Made by a program: the position numbers and the translations under genes. A stretch of 64,000 bases of DNA from Lacticaseibacillus zeae DSM 20178 = KCTC 3804 (GTDB lineage Bacteria > Bacillota > Bacilli > Lactobacillales > Lactobacillaceae), in NCBI RefSeq assembly GCF_000260435.1, contig NZ_BACQ01000062.1, forward strand, positions 1-64,000, in the 5' to 3' direction. Below the pieces are notes generated by a model. That model saw nothing but the letters and a program-made list of their open reading frames with translations, was not told where the DNA came from and made no database searches. Shown here piece after piece: positions 1-7,837 of this stretch (within the stretch, counting starts at the first letter, position 1; the number at the start of each line of letters is the position of its first letter).

Positions 1-7
1 AAGATAA

Positions 8-37
8 GATCCGGTCATATGACTGGGTCTTTTTTTG
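8..37 (+). terminator. Rho-independent terminator of a gene left of the window
   Basis: A GATCC/GGGTC stem encloses the self-complementary GTCATATGAC and is followed by seven T. The gene it serves is outside the window. Hairpin repeat copy A begins directly after the T-run. Confidence 0.7.
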
Positions 38-155
38 GTGAGCGCGAGCCGGCGCGTTTAGGAGTCGGAGTGTAAGTGGCCTTGGGCGTGATGGCGGTCT
101 TTGCCATTGCGACCAAGGTCCTTACACGCAGACTCCTGCGCCGGGGAGCGCGTTA
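38..155 (+). repeat. Hairpin repeat, copy A (full)
   Basis: Imperfect palindrome of about 118 bp. The left arm begins GTGAGCGCGAGCCGGCGCG and contains GTGTAAGTGGCCTTGGGCG. The right arm, read in reverse complement, begins AACGCGCTCCCCGGCGCA and contains GTGTAAGGACCTTGGTCGC. The arms pair over roughly 55 nt each, so the transcript would fold into one long hairpin. Six more full copies occur in the window. This copy starts right after a terminator T-run. No coding function is visible. Confidence 0.9.
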
Positions 156-174
156 TGGAGTAAGACACGTTTTA

Positions 175-262
175 AACAGCCTCGGTCGTGATGGCCTGGG
201 CTTTGGCCATAGCGACCAAGGCCACTTACATGCAGATTTCTGCGACTGCAAGCGCGTTATAG
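175..262 (+). repeat. Hairpin repeat, degenerate partial copy B
   Basis: Keeps the central part (GGTCGTGATGGCC, then GCGACCAAGG) and the right arm ending in AAGCGCGTTATA, but the outer left arm is lost or diverged. It lies 20 bp after copy A in the same orientation, which suggests an old tandem duplication. Confidence 0.75.
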
Positions 263-342
263 AAACCTGAGCAAGACATCAAGCCTGCCCCAAATAAAAT
301 GAAATTCATAACTCACCACTAACAGGAAATCAAAAAATAATC

Positions 343-372
343 TTGAAACAACAGTACCATGCGTGCTACATT
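343..372 (+). promoter_or_regulatory. Promoter of the thioredoxin / exporter operon
   Basis: TTGAAA (343-348) and TACATT (367-372) are 18 bp apart, and the -10 is extended (TGC before it). This places transcription start near 379, upstream of the ATG at 403. It argues against any start further upstream for the thioredoxin gene. Confidence 0.55.
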
Positions 373-402
373 GCAGAAGCAAGCGGAAAAGGGGGCCATA
401 AA

Positions 403-723
403 ATGCCGGTGAACGCGACGAAAGAGACACTAAAGGAGTTGACCGCTACTGGAACGGTGGTTGTCGACTTTTGGGCGCCGTGGTGTGGGCCTTGTAAGGT
501 GCTTGATCCGATTTTAAGTGCGCTTGAAAAAGAACTGTCAGGGCTAAAAGTAGTGCGCTATAACGTGGAGGCGGATGCTTCGGTGCCGCAAACATTGGGA
601 ATCATGTCGGTGCCGACAATAGTAGTCTATCAACAAGGACAACCAAAAGAAAAAGTGAGTGGCGTTTATGCCAAAGAAAAATTGAAGCGTTACTTTGAAA
701 AGAAGTTAGAGGCAGCGCGATGA
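403..723 (+). CDS. trxA: Thioredoxin
   Basis: Small thiol-disulfide oxidoreductase of 106 aa that reduces cytosolic protein disulfides. The active site WCGPC (C28 and C31) sits in the usual place after the first beta strand (VVVDFWAPWCGPC), and the cis-proline loop SVPT comes later; the length is normal. The frame is open further upstream, but ATG 403 follows the Shine-Dalgarno sequence AAGGGGG and lies just downstream of a -35/-10 pair, so it is chosen. The stop overlaps the ATG of the next gene (ATGA), so the thioredoxin is translationally coupled to a membrane exporter. That link is not a classical one and may only reflect shared expression. Lacticaseibacilli usually carry several trx paralogues, so this may not be the main one. 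Confidence 0.93.
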   Translation: MPVNATKETLKELTATGTVVVDFWAPWCGPCKVLDPILSALEKELSGLKVVRYNVEADASVPQTLGIMSVPTIVVYQQGQPKEKVSGVYAKEKLKRYFEKKLEAAR

Positions 724-1496
724 CACATTCAATTGAACAAGAAAAAAACCAAACTCCAAATCGTGTCTTAGCTACCTGCCTTTTAGCCGGGCGAATTATG
801 ATCGAAGGCGGTTCGGAAATGTATCGGGTGGAAGACACGATGCGCCGAATCGCTTTTAACGCTGGTCAACCGCAAACTTTGGTGTTCACGACGCCAACTG
901 GGATTTTTGCGAGTATTGAAAATCAACCGTATATTCAGGAACGGCCGATTAGCAAACGCTCGATTGATATGGAAAAAGTCTCACGGGTGAATCAGCTTTC
1001 CCGATCGTTTGCTGCCAAAGAAATTGACTTGGATGCATTATATGCGGCACTGCTTAAATTAGATCAGAATACGCCGTTTTTTCCAATTTGGTGGCAGGTG
1101 ATCGGTGCCGCCGTTGTCAGTTTGACCTTAATGGTTTTATTTGCGCAAAAATACAACTGGTTTGATATGCCTTTGGCGGCGTTGGTTGGCGCACTTGGTT
1201 TTTGGGTGAATATCAAGGTGAATGCCTTAACAAATATCCGCTTTATCAGTGAATTACTCGGCGCTTTGGTTGTCGGATTAACGGCATGGATCGGTGTTAA
1301 ATTGGGGTTAGGTCATGATCTGGATGACATTATCATCGGTGCGATTATGCCGCTGGTGCCGGGTGTGGCGATTACCAATTCGATCCGGGATATGTTGGCC
1401 GGGCACCTGCTGTCCGGCATGGCGCGCGGAATGGAAGCAATCTTAAGTGCCTGTGCAATCGGTGTTGGAATTGCCATAATATTTCGTTTCTTTTAG
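720..1496 (+). CDS. Threonine/serine exporter, N-terminal half (YjjP/ThrE family)
   Basis: Membrane protein of 258 aa of the ThrE/YjjP family (DUF1212). Residues 1-115 form a soluble domain with the family stretch IMIEGGSEMYRVEDTM. About five hydrophobic segments follow. LVPGVAITNSIRDMLAGH is the conserved re-entrant motif of the family. In actinobacterial ThrE both halves are one protein; here, as in E. coli yjjP/yjjB, the second half is the next gene. The ATG overlaps the thioredoxin stop by 4 nt. Export of threonine/serine is known for the family; the substrate here is inferred. Confidence 0.88.
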   Translation: MTHSIEQEKNQTPNRVLATCLLAGRIMIEGGSEMYRVEDTMRRIAFNAGQPQTLVFTTPTGIFASIENQPYIQERPISKRSIDMEKVSRVNQLSRSFAAKEIDLDALYAALLKLDQNTPFFPIWWQVIGAAVVSLTLMVLFAQKYNWFDMPLAALVGALGFWVNIKVNALTNIRFISELLGALVVGLTAWIGVKLGLGHDLDDIIIGAIMPLVPGVAITNSIRDMLAGHLLSGMARGMEAILSACAIGVGIAIIFRFF

Positions 1497-1513
1497 TAAA
1501 GGAGGCAGTGCTT

Positions 1514-1972
1514 TTGCCGTGGTTTGTTGCGTTATTGATCCAGCTATCTTTTAGTTATTTAGCAACCGTTGCGTTTGCGGTGATTATTAATGTTCCACGC
1601 AAAGCACTGAACCTTGCTGGCTGGGCTGGCATGATGGGCTGGCTGGCATACTGGCTATTGATGGAGGCAGGCATTGGCCGGATGATGGCTAACTTGACCG
1701 GTGCCTTTGTCATTGGTGTATGCGGCATCTTCTTTGCGCGTTATAAAAAAATGCCGGTCATTATCTTCAACATCCCGGGATTTGTCCCGTTGGTGCCAGG
1801 CGCCGTTGCCTATCAGGCGGTTCGCGCCGTGGTGATGGGGCAGTTGGATAGTGCTTTGCAATATGTCAGTCGCGTGATCATGATTGCCGGGGCGATTGCG
1901 GTCGGTTTCATGTTGGCCCAACTCTTGTCAGAATTGTTGTATAAACAGGCAGTCTTGAAGCCGAAAAAGTGA
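1514..1972 (+). CDS. Threonine/serine exporter, C-terminal half (YjjB family, DUF3815)
   Basis: Hydrophobic protein of 152 aa with about four to five membrane segments. It carries the motif PGFVPLVPGAVAYQAVRAV, which mirrors the LVPG motif of its partner. It presumably assembles with the upstream protein into the exporter. AAAGGAGG at 1498-1505 is 8 nt from TTG 1514 but only 2 nt from GTG 1508, so TTG 1514 is preferred; the difference is two residues. The gene end overlaps the promoter of the small RNA that follows. Confidence 0.85.
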   Translation: MPWFVALLIQLSFSYLATVAFAVIINVPRKALNLAGWAGMMGWLAYWLLMEAGIGRMMANLTGAFVIGVCGIFFARYKKMPVIIFNIPGFVPLVPGAVAYQAVRAVVMGQLDSALQYVSRVIMIAGAIAVGFMLAQLLSELLYKQAVLKPKK

Positions 1973-1984
1973 TATACTGTTTAT

Positions 1985-2163
1985 ATGCGATGAGTCGAGT
2001 AAGCACGGTTCTTGTGCTGAAAGTTGCAGCTGACTGGTTAAAAGCCACCCGCCGGATTGTGGGGTCAGCGATCTCAAGGTTGTGGAGCCAGCGAGATCCT
2101 ATCCAAGTTAAATTGGGTACTGTAAAAATTGGCAGTCAAGCTTAATGCTTGGCTGCTTTTTTT
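1985..2163 (+). ncRNA. Structured small RNA of unknown family
   Basis: An independent transcription unit of about 180 nt between yjjB and the liv promoter. An extended -10 (TGATATACT, with TATACT at 1973-1978) lies at its start. A perfect 10-bp terminator hairpin (GCAGTCAAGC/GCTTGGCTGC, 2132-2156) with seven T ends it. Between them every segment can pair: AGCAC/GTGCT (2002-2018); an outer GCTGAC/GTCAGC stem (2029-2069) holding two inner hairpins (TGGTT/AGCCA and CCCGC/GTGGG); GATCTC/GAGATC (2070-2098); and TATCCAA/TTGGGTA (2100-2119). No open frame with a ribosome site was seen. It lacks T-box (GGUGGNACC), SRP and tmRNA signatures. A 6S-like RNA or an unknown trans-acting RNA is possible. Confidence 0.65.
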
Positions 2164-2364
2164 CGTTGCATTTAAAGTTAGCTGTTTTCGGCTTGTTTTT
2201 AAAAAGCCGCAACGAGTTATGACGGCTTCCCGTTTTATTAATAGAATTATGAGAAACTCCCCTCGATTTTAGTTACATTTCACATTTTGACGGCGCCCGG
2301 AGAATGGTTGAACCGCGATATATCGGCTATTCCAACTGGACACTCAAAAAATTAAAAAATTAAG

Positions 2365-2393
2365 TTGACTTTTTGCGTGAATCCAATTAGTAT
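2365..2393 (+). promoter_or_regulatory. Promoter of the liv leader
   Basis: TTGACT at 2365-2370 is 17 bp from TAGTAT at 2388-2393. It is the only good promoter between the small RNA terminator and livJ, and gives a leader of about 265 nt. Confidence 0.5.
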
Positions 2394-2432
2394 TCTAACC
2401 AATCATTAATTTTAACGGGAGAAGGCGAGTCA

Positions 2433-2531
2433 ATGTCATCTATGTGTATGTCATCTAAAAAGCGCAATATTCGTCAAAGCATATGCTTAGTCTTGTTGTT
2501 GATGCCAGGAACCCGACAGTTTGATCGTTAA
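2433..2531 (+). CDS. Leader peptide of the liv operon (attenuation)
   Basis: An open frame of 32 codons with a ribosome site (GAAGG, 7 nt upstream). Residues 16-24 read SICLVLLLM: one Ile, one Val and four Leu in eight codons, immediately upstream of hairpins and a terminator. The first half is polar and basic. The gene downstream is a branched-chain amino acid transporter, so the codon content matches the regulated product exactly, the hallmark of ribosome-mediated attenuation. It is too short for ordinary gene calling. The ORF and codons are seen; the mechanism is inferred. Confidence 0.72.
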   Translation: MSSMCMSSKKRNIRQSICLVLLLMPGTRQFDR

Positions 2532-2539
2532 TGATCAGC

Positions 2540-2612
2540 GTATCGAGCCCCGTTTTCGTATTGACAGTGGGGCTGATACTTGGCACCCATTCGTCGGAAT
2601 GGGTGCCTTTTT
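2540..2612 (+). terminator. Attenuator hairpins of the liv leader
   Basis: Two hairpins follow the leader-peptide stop. The first pairs GTATC-g-AGCCCC (2540-2551) with GGGGCT-GATAC (2569-2579). The second is a strong 11-bp terminator, GGCACCCATTC/GAATGGGTGCC (2582-2607), with five T. An alternative ATCAGC (2534-2539)/GCTGAT (2572-2577) pairing overlaps the first. A TGCCA just after the Leu codons (2503-2507) can pair with TGGCA at the terminator base (2581-2585). Switching between these folds is inferred. Confidence 0.7.
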
Positions 2613-2664
2613 GTTAAAGATTAATGAAAATTACTAGGGATGTTGAAAAAGAGGGGGAACCAAA

Positions 2665-3858
2665 GTGAAAAAGAGTGTTGTGAAAGCCTTGATTGGTGCT
2701 GGGGTTGTTGCCATGTCCATGCTGGCACTGACTGGTTGTGCGACCAAGAGTGCGGCGAACAAAGGAAATACTGCGGGCAATACCATTGAGATCGGCGTAA
2801 ATATGGAACTGTCCGGTGCCGTAGCTGGTTATGGCGAGCAGGAAAAGCAAGGAGTCGAGCTGGCAGTTAAGCAGATTAATGCCGCTGGCGGCGTGAAAGT
2901 TGGCAACAGTAAGAAAAAGCTGACAGCAGTTTATCGGGACAACAAATCTTCAACCAACGGCGCGGCAGCGGTTGCGGCGCAGTTGGCGAATAACGAGAAG
3001 GTCGTTGCTATCGTCGGACCGGCAACTACTAATAATGGAACGGCTTCAATTCCAAATGTCACCAAAGCAGCGGTGCCAATGGTGGGGCCAAGCGCAACGG
3101 ATCCTAATTTCACCTTGCAGAAAAACGGTCAGGTGCAGCCTTACGTTTTCCGCGCCTGTTTTACAGACACCTTCCAAGGACAAAAAGCCGCGGTTTTTGC
3201 CGATGACACGCTGAAAGCCAAAAATGTGGCAATTATTGCCGATAACTCAACGGATTATGGGACCGGTTTGACCAAAGCGTTTAAGAAGAAGTTTACCGGC
3301 AAGGTTGTAACCACGGAATATTATCAATCAGGCGATAAAGATTTCAATGCCATGTTGACGAATATTAAAAACAAGAAGATCGATGCGATTTATGCACCGG
3401 GTTACTATTCCGAACTGGGACTGCTGATTAAACAAGCGCGTCAGTCAGGGATCAAGGTGCCGATCATTGGGGCAGATGGCATGGCCGATCCTAAACTGGC
3501 CCAGATTGCCGGCAACGAAAATGCGACCGATGTTTATTACACCACGCCATTTTCAACACTGGGGGCTAATCGTAGTTCGCTGGTTAAGACGTTTATGAAC
3601 AATTATCAAAAGCAATACAACGCGAACGCACCGACATTTTCTGCGCTAGCTTATGATTCGGTTTACATGATCAAGCAAGCCATCGAAGATCAAAAGTCAG
3701 CGGACTCGGCAAGCATTGCGAAGGGACTGGCGAAAATCAAGAATATGCCTGGCGTGACTGGGACAACCAGCATTGATAGCAAGCATAATCCGGAAAAACC
3801 GATTGCAGTTGAGGAATTGACTCAAGGCAAGATCACGAAGGCCTATACCGTTAAATAG
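2665..3858 (+). CDS. livJ: Branched-chain amino acid ABC transporter, substrate-binding lipoprotein
   Basis: Membrane-anchored binding protein of 397 aa that delivers Leu/Ile/Val to the LivHM permease. The N-terminus is a lipoprotein signal with lipobox LTGC (C25). A periplasmic-binding-protein type I fold of the LivJ family follows: IGVNMELSGAVAGYGEQEKQGVELAVKQINAAGG, and later the ligand-site region VGPATTNNGTASIPNVT. The GTG start follows GAGGGGG by 8 nt. It is the first gene of a five-gene operon behind the attenuator. Specificity within the family (Leu, Ile or Val) cannot be read from sequence, although the leader-peptide codons favour leucine. Confidence 0.93.
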   Translation: MKKSVVKALIGAGVVAMSMLALTGCATKSAANKGNTAGNTIEIGVNMELSGAVAGYGEQEKQGVELAVKQINAAGGVKVGNSKKKLTAVYRDNKSSTNGAAAVAAQLANNEKVVAIVGPATTNNGTASIPNVTKAAVPMVGPSATDPNFTLQKNGQVQPYVFRACFTDTFQGQKAAVFADDTLKAKNVAIIADNSTDYGTGLTKAFKKKFTGKVVTTEYYQSGDKDFNAMLTNIKNKKIDAIYAPGYYSELGLLIKQARQSGIKVPIIGADGMADPKLAQIAGNENATDVYYTTPFSTLGANRSSLVKTFMNNYQKQYNANAPTFSALAYDSVYMIKQAIEDQKSADSASIAKGLAKIKNMPGVTGTTSIDSKHNPEKPIAVEELTQGKITKAYTVK

Positions 3859-3893
3859 GCGTTTTCCACAATTCTGGGAAGGGGGCACCAACT

Positions 3894-4772
3894 TTGCAGA
3901 CCATGATGCAACAAATGATCAATGGACTTTCACTCGGCAGTATCTATGCCTTGCTTGCGCTGGGCTACACCATGGTCTATGGGATCATCAAGTTGATCAA
4001 CTTCGCTCATGGCGATATTTATATGCTCGGCGCGTTTTGGGGTTATTACGCGATTAATTTTTTACACTTAGGGTTTGTTGCCGCTTTATTATCTGCGATG
4101 GTGATGGCCAGTCTTTCAGGAGTTTTAATCGAGTATCTGGCGTATCGGCCATTGCGTAATTCACCGCGCATCGCTGCTTTGATTACCGCGATCGGCGTAT
4201 CGTTTTTCCTTGAAAATGGCATGTCATTCCTTTTTGGCGCCAATGCCCGGAATTTTCCGCAAGTGATTACAACCAAAACTTATTATGTGTTCGGTGTGGG
4301 GATTTCCAATGTGCAACTGCTGATTTTATCCACATCGTTGCTGCTGATGGTGCTGTTACAATTCATCATTAAGCAAACCACGATGGGGAAGGCGATGCGC
4401 GCGGTCGCGGTGGATCCGCAGGCGGCACAACTAGTTGGAATTAATCCGGATCATGTTATCTCTTTCACCTTTGCGTTGGGCTCTGCGTTGGCAGGGGCAG
4501 CGGGCGTTATGATCGGACTTTATTACAACTCGATCGATCCTTTGATGGGGATGGTGCCTGGGATCAAGGCGTTTGTCGCGGCGGTTGTCGGCGGCATCGG
4601 CTCGGTGCCGGGTGCGGCAGTCGGCGGCTTCCTGATCGGGTTGCTGGAAACCGGCGTGCAGGCCATTGGGTTATCGGCTTACAAGGATGCGGCGGTTTAT
4701 CTGGTTCTGATTTTGGTGCTGGTGGTTTTGCCGGCGGGCTTGTTCGGCAAACGTCAACGGGAGAAGGTGTGA
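3894..4772 (+). CDS. livH: Branched-chain amino acid ABC transporter permease LivH
   Basis: Inner permease subunit of 292 aa with about eight hydrophobic segments. Family signatures include GLSLGSIYALLALGYTMVYG near the N-terminus and the EAA-like loop GKAMRAVAVDPQAAQLVGIN before the last helices. It pairs with LivM. TTG 3894 follows GGAAGGGGG by 8 nt; ATG 3903 is an alternative three codons downstream. It is separated by 35 nt from livJ and 4 nt from livM. Confidence 0.93.
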   Translation: MQTMMQQMINGLSLGSIYALLALGYTMVYGIIKLINFAHGDIYMLGAFWGYYAINFLHLGFVAALLSAMVMASLSGVLIEYLAYRPLRNSPRIAALITAIGVSFFLENGMSFLFGANARNFPQVITTKTYYVFGVGISNVQLLILSTSLLLMVLLQFIIKQTTMGKAMRAVAVDPQAAQLVGINPDHVISFTFALGSALAGAAGVMIGLYYNSIDPLMGMVPGIKAFVAAVVGGIGSVPGAAVGGFLIGLLETGVQAIGLSAYKDAAVYLVLILVLVVLPAGLFGKRQREKV

Positions 4773-4776
4773 GCGC

Positions 4777-5730
4777 ATGCTAAAAAACTTACGCAGCAAA
4801 TTAATCTGGTTGGCGATCATGGTTAGCGGCTTTGTTCTGATCAATGTTGGCGAATTAACCGGTGTGATCAATGCCTTTATTGAAAATGCCTTGGTGACAG
4901 TTGGCATTAATATTATTTTGGCAGTTGGTTTAAATCTGATCATCGGGTTTTCGGGTCAATTTTCGCTAGGACATGCCGGGTTCATGGCCATCGGTGCCTA
5001 CGCGACGGCGATTGTGACCCAAAATATGGCCACACCGCTTGGCTTTTATCTGGCGATGGCGCTGGGGATGGTGATTGCGATCGTGGCGGCGTTGATTGTT
5101 GGCATTCCGACTTTGCGACTGCGCGGCGATTACCTGGCCATTGCGACCATGGGAGCGGCGGAAATTATTCGCGTGGTGATTAACAATCTGAAAATCACCA
5201 ACGGCCCTGCTGGTATGTTCAACATTCCGCCGCTGGCATCATGGCCAACGGTTTATGTCTTGATGTGCGTGACAACAGTAGTCATCGTCAACTTCATTCA
5301 TAGTCGGGCTGGACGCGCCGTGATGGCAATTCGCGATGATGACATTGCGGCCGAATCGATCGGGATTAACCCGACCAAATGGAAACTGGCTGCGTTTGTG
5401 TTAGGCGCCGCGACTGCCGCGATTGGCGGATCGTTGCATGCCAGCTATTTGCAAACCATTGCGCCAGGGGACTTTGGCATTATGAATTCGATCTCACTGC
5501 TCATCATTGTGGTGTTGGGCGGTGTCGGTAGTATGACCGGAACCTTTGTGGCGGCGATTGTCTTGGGGATCATCGACACGGCGTTACAGAATTTTGGCAC
5601 GCTCCGGATGGTGATTTATGCACTCGCCTTGATTTTGCTGATGGTCTTCAAGCCGTCCGGGCTACTGGGACACTACGAGCTTTCTTTTGGGCGTAAACGG
5701 CGCGCGCGAAAGGAGGCGGCATCCTCATGA
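4777..5730 (+). CDS. livM: Branched-chain amino acid ABC transporter permease LivM
   Basis: Second permease subunit, 317 aa, with about nine hydrophobic segments. It has the family stretch LIIGFSGQFSLGHAGFMAIGAYATA and the cytoplasmic coupling loop GRAVMAIRDDDIAAESIGINP. The basic C-terminus (GRKRRARKEA) faces the cytosol. Its stop overlaps the livG start (ATGA), indicating coupled translation. Confidence 0.93.
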   Translation: MLKNLRSKLIWLAIMVSGFVLINVGELTGVINAFIENALVTVGINIILAVGLNLIIGFSGQFSLGHAGFMAIGAYATAIVTQNMATPLGFYLAMALGMVIAIVAALIVGIPTLRLRGDYLAIATMGAAEIIRVVINNLKITNGPAGMFNIPPLASWPTVYVLMCVTTVVIVNFIHSRAGRAVMAIRDDDIAAESIGINPTKWKLAAFVLGAATAAIGGSLHASYLQTIAPGDFGIMNSISLLIIVVLGGVGSMTGTFVAAIVLGIIDTALQNFGTLRMVIYALALILLMVFKPSGLLGHYELSFGRKRRARKEAASS

Positions 5731-6512
5731 CGAATCAGCTTGTAATCGATCATGTCAGTAAAGTGTTTGGTGGGCTAAAAGCAGTCGCCGATGTGAGTTT
5801 GACCATTGAGCAAGGTACGTTAATCGCGTTAATCGGTCCAAATGGGGCTGGCAAAACCACCTTGTTCAACATGTTGACCGGTGAATCCGGGCCGACGACC
5901 GGGAAAATAACCTTAACGACGTCTAACGGCGATGTCGATATTACCAAAAAGAAGGCGTACCAAGTTGCCAAGTTAGGCGTTGCCCGAACCTTTCAGAACA
6001 TTCGGTTGTTCGGCGCCATGTCAGTGAAGGAAAATGTGCTGGTGGCCAGAACCCATCTGTACCACGAAGATTTTCTTGGAACGGTTTTACGCTTGCCGCA
6101 ATTTTATCAACGGGAACATGACGTCGGATCTGCGGCTGATGAGTTACTGGACTTTTTTGAACTAGCCGACGTCGCAGATGAACCCACGGCGAGTTTGCCT
6201 TATGGGACCCAACGGCGGGTGGAAATTGTTCGCGCCGTGGCAACTAAGCCACAGTTATTATTTTTGGACGAGCCAGCAGCAGGGATGAATCCGGAAGAAA
6301 CGGCTGATTTGAGTCGGCTGATCGCCCGGGTGCGGGAGCATTTTGGCATTACCGTGGTGCTGATTGAACATGATATGTCGTTGGTGATGAATCTGGCCGA
6401 ATATATTTATGTGTTGGACCACGGCGCGATGATTGCCGAGGGAACCCCGCAAGTGATTCAACGCGATCCGCAAGTTATTCGGGCCTATCTAGGAGGTGAC
6501 GTGCATGCTTGA
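5727..6512 (+). CDS. livG: Branched-chain amino acid ABC transporter ATPase LivG
   Basis: ATP-binding subunit of 261 aa. Walker A GPNGAGKTT is near residue 37, Walker B is LLFLDEPAAGMNP, and the switch histidine is in VVLIEHDM. The signature loop reads LPYGTQRRVEI rather than the canonical LSGGQ, which is usual for LivG. Family members such as this carry the insertion GTVLRLPQFYQRE after the Q-loop. It forms a heterodimer with LivF beneath LivHM. It overlaps livM by 4 nt and livF by 8 nt. Confidence 0.95.
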   Translation: MTNQLVIDHVSKVFGGLKAVADVSLTIEQGTLIALIGPNGAGKTTLFNMLTGESGPTTGKITLTTSNGDVDITKKKAYQVAKLGVARTFQNIRLFGAMSVKENVLVARTHLYHEDFLGTVLRLPQFYQREHDVGSAADELLDFFELADVADEPTASLPYGTQRRVEIVRAVATKPQLLFLDEPAAGMNPEETADLSRLIARVREHFGITVVLIEHDMSLVMNLAEYIYVLDHGAMIAEGTPQVIQRDPQVIRAYLGGDVHA

Positions 6513-7218
6513 GATCAAAGATCTAGTGGTTAATTATGGCGGGATCCAAGCGGTCAAAGACGTCAGCTTCCGCGTTCACACTGGCGAAATTGTGGCGCTG
6601 ATCGGTGCGAACGGTGCGGGTAAAAGTACCATCTTGAAAACGATCTCAGGTCTGTTGCGGCCGCGCTCCGGAACGATTTTATATGAAGATAAAAACATCG
6701 TGGGCATGGCGGCCGCTAAAATCGTAAAAATGGGGGTCTCGCAAGTGCCAGAAGGCCGGCATATCTTTGCTGGGCTGACGGTCAGCGAAAACTTGCAGAT
6801 GGGTGCGTTCGGTCTCAAAGACAAGCAAGCTGCCAGCGACCAGTTGGCGGTGGTTTACGATCGGTTTCCGGTTCTAAAGGAACGGCTCAATCAAGACGCC
6901 GCAACCCTGTCCGGTGGCGAGCAGCAGATGCTGGCGATGGGGCGTGCACTCATGGCGCGGCCGAAGCTTCTTTTACTAGACGAGCCGTCGATGGGCTTGT
7001 CGCCGATTTTCATTCAAGAGATCTTCGACATCATTACCAAAATCAACGAACAAGGAACTACGGTTTTGTTAATCGAACAAAATGCCAAGCAGGCGTTAGC
7101 GATCGCAAATCGCGGGTATGTTTTGGCCAGTGGAACAGTGAAGTTGACCGGCACGGGTGCGGAATTGCTGGCTGATCCCGCGGTTCAGGCAACTTACCTG
7201 GGTGCACAGCCAACTTGA
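6505..7218 (+). CDS. livF: Branched-chain amino acid ABC transporter ATPase LivF
   Basis: Second ATPase of the importer, 237 aa. It has Walker A GANGAGKST, signature LSGGEQQMLAMGRAL, Walker B LLLLDEPSMGLSP and switch region VLLIEQNAKQAL. ATG 6505 lies 8 nt after AGGAGG (6491-6496) and inside the end of livG. A GTG at 6496 overlaps the Shine-Dalgarno sequence and is rejected. It is the last gene of the operon; a terminator follows. Confidence 0.95.
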   Translation: MLEIKDLVVNYGGIQAVKDVSFRVHTGEIVALIGANGAGKSTILKTISGLLRPRSGTILYEDKNIVGMAAAKIVKMGVSQVPEGRHIFAGLTVSENLQMGAFGLKDKQAASDQLAVVYDRFPVLKERLNQDAATLSGGEQQMLAMGRALMARPKLLLLDEPSMGLSPIFIQEIFDIITKINEQGTTVLLIEQNAKQALAIANRGYVLASGTVKLTGTGAELLADPAVQATYLGAQPT

Positions 7219-7252
7219 TTGTGGGCAGAAAATCAAAATTCCATTATTTTGG

Positions 7253-7280
7253 ATAGGTGGCCATGGGCTGCCTATTTTTT
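7253..7280 (+). terminator. Terminator of the liv operon
   Basis: A ten-pair stem (ATAGGTGGCC against GGCTGCCTAT, including two G-U pairs) with loop ATG is followed by a T-run. Confidence 0.8.
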
Positions 7281-7388
7281 CAAAAAGTATGGCTTCGACA
7301 ACTATGCTGGCGTAGTATGGAAAACGAATGTAATTTTTAAACAAGGTCGTCAGGAGATACGTTGTGAACGACATTAGGAGGATGAAAA

Positions 7389-7712
7389 TTGACATTAACC
7401 GAACACCAGCATTGGCTAGTTCACTTTTACCAGAAGCACAATTGGTACGCTTATAGTCCCTTCATCCGCCTTAATTTTCTGACCGAAGAAACCGGTGAAT
7501 TGTCGCAGGCGATTCGAGCGTTGGAAATTGGCCGCGATCATCCGGGGGAACCGGTTAAAAGTCAGCATGCCTTGGATGCCAATTTGAAAGAAGAATTGGC
7601 GGATGTTCTCGATCAAGTTCTGATTCTAAGCGACAAGTTTGGTATTGATCCGGAAAGTTTGCTTGAACAAAGCGAACGAAAGCTGACGCAGCGGTTTAAG
7701 CGCCATGCGTGA
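7389..7712 (+). CDS. MazG-like nucleotide pyrophosphohydrolase family protein
   Basis: All-alpha NTP pyrophosphohydrolase-like protein of 107 aa. The metal-binding pattern of the MazG fold is visible: EETGEL in the first helix and KEELADVLDQV in the second (E-E-x-x-D). Such enzymes hydrolyse (d)NTPs to monophosphates and pyrophosphate, often for house-cleaning; the substrate is not predictable. The start is TTG 7389, 6 nt after AGGAGG. It is a single gene between two terminators. Confidence 0.82.
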   Translation: MTLTEHQHWLVHFYQKHNWYAYSPFIRLNFLTEETGELSQAIRALEIGRDHPGEPVKSQHALDANLKEELADVLDQVLILSDKFGIDPESLLEQSERKLTQRFKRHA

Positions 7713-7769
7713 AGCCATGAGTCTTGCCAGCTAGTTTAGACTTTTATGAATCGGATCGCATAACTAGCA

Positions 7770-7809
7770 AAAAAACAGGCCGACCGCAATTGCGATTGAC
7801 CTGTTTTTT
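7770..7809. terminator. Bidirectional terminator between convergent genes
   Basis: AAAAAACAGG and CCTGTTTTTT enclose a further CCGCAATTGCG pairing. It serves the MazG-like gene on the plus strand and the DUF915 gene on the minus strand. Confidence 0.85.
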
Positions 7810-7837
7810 AAATGCTTCAATTATCGCGGCTTGTTCA

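Noticed and set aside
76-270. Open frame of 64 codons at the left end
   Set aside because: Lies across hairpin repeats A and B; no Shine-Dalgarno sequence and no family.
1985-2163. T-box riboswitch
   Set aside because: The position before an amino-acid transporter is suggestive, but the conserved T-box sequence is absent and a terminator plus a new promoter separate it from livJ.
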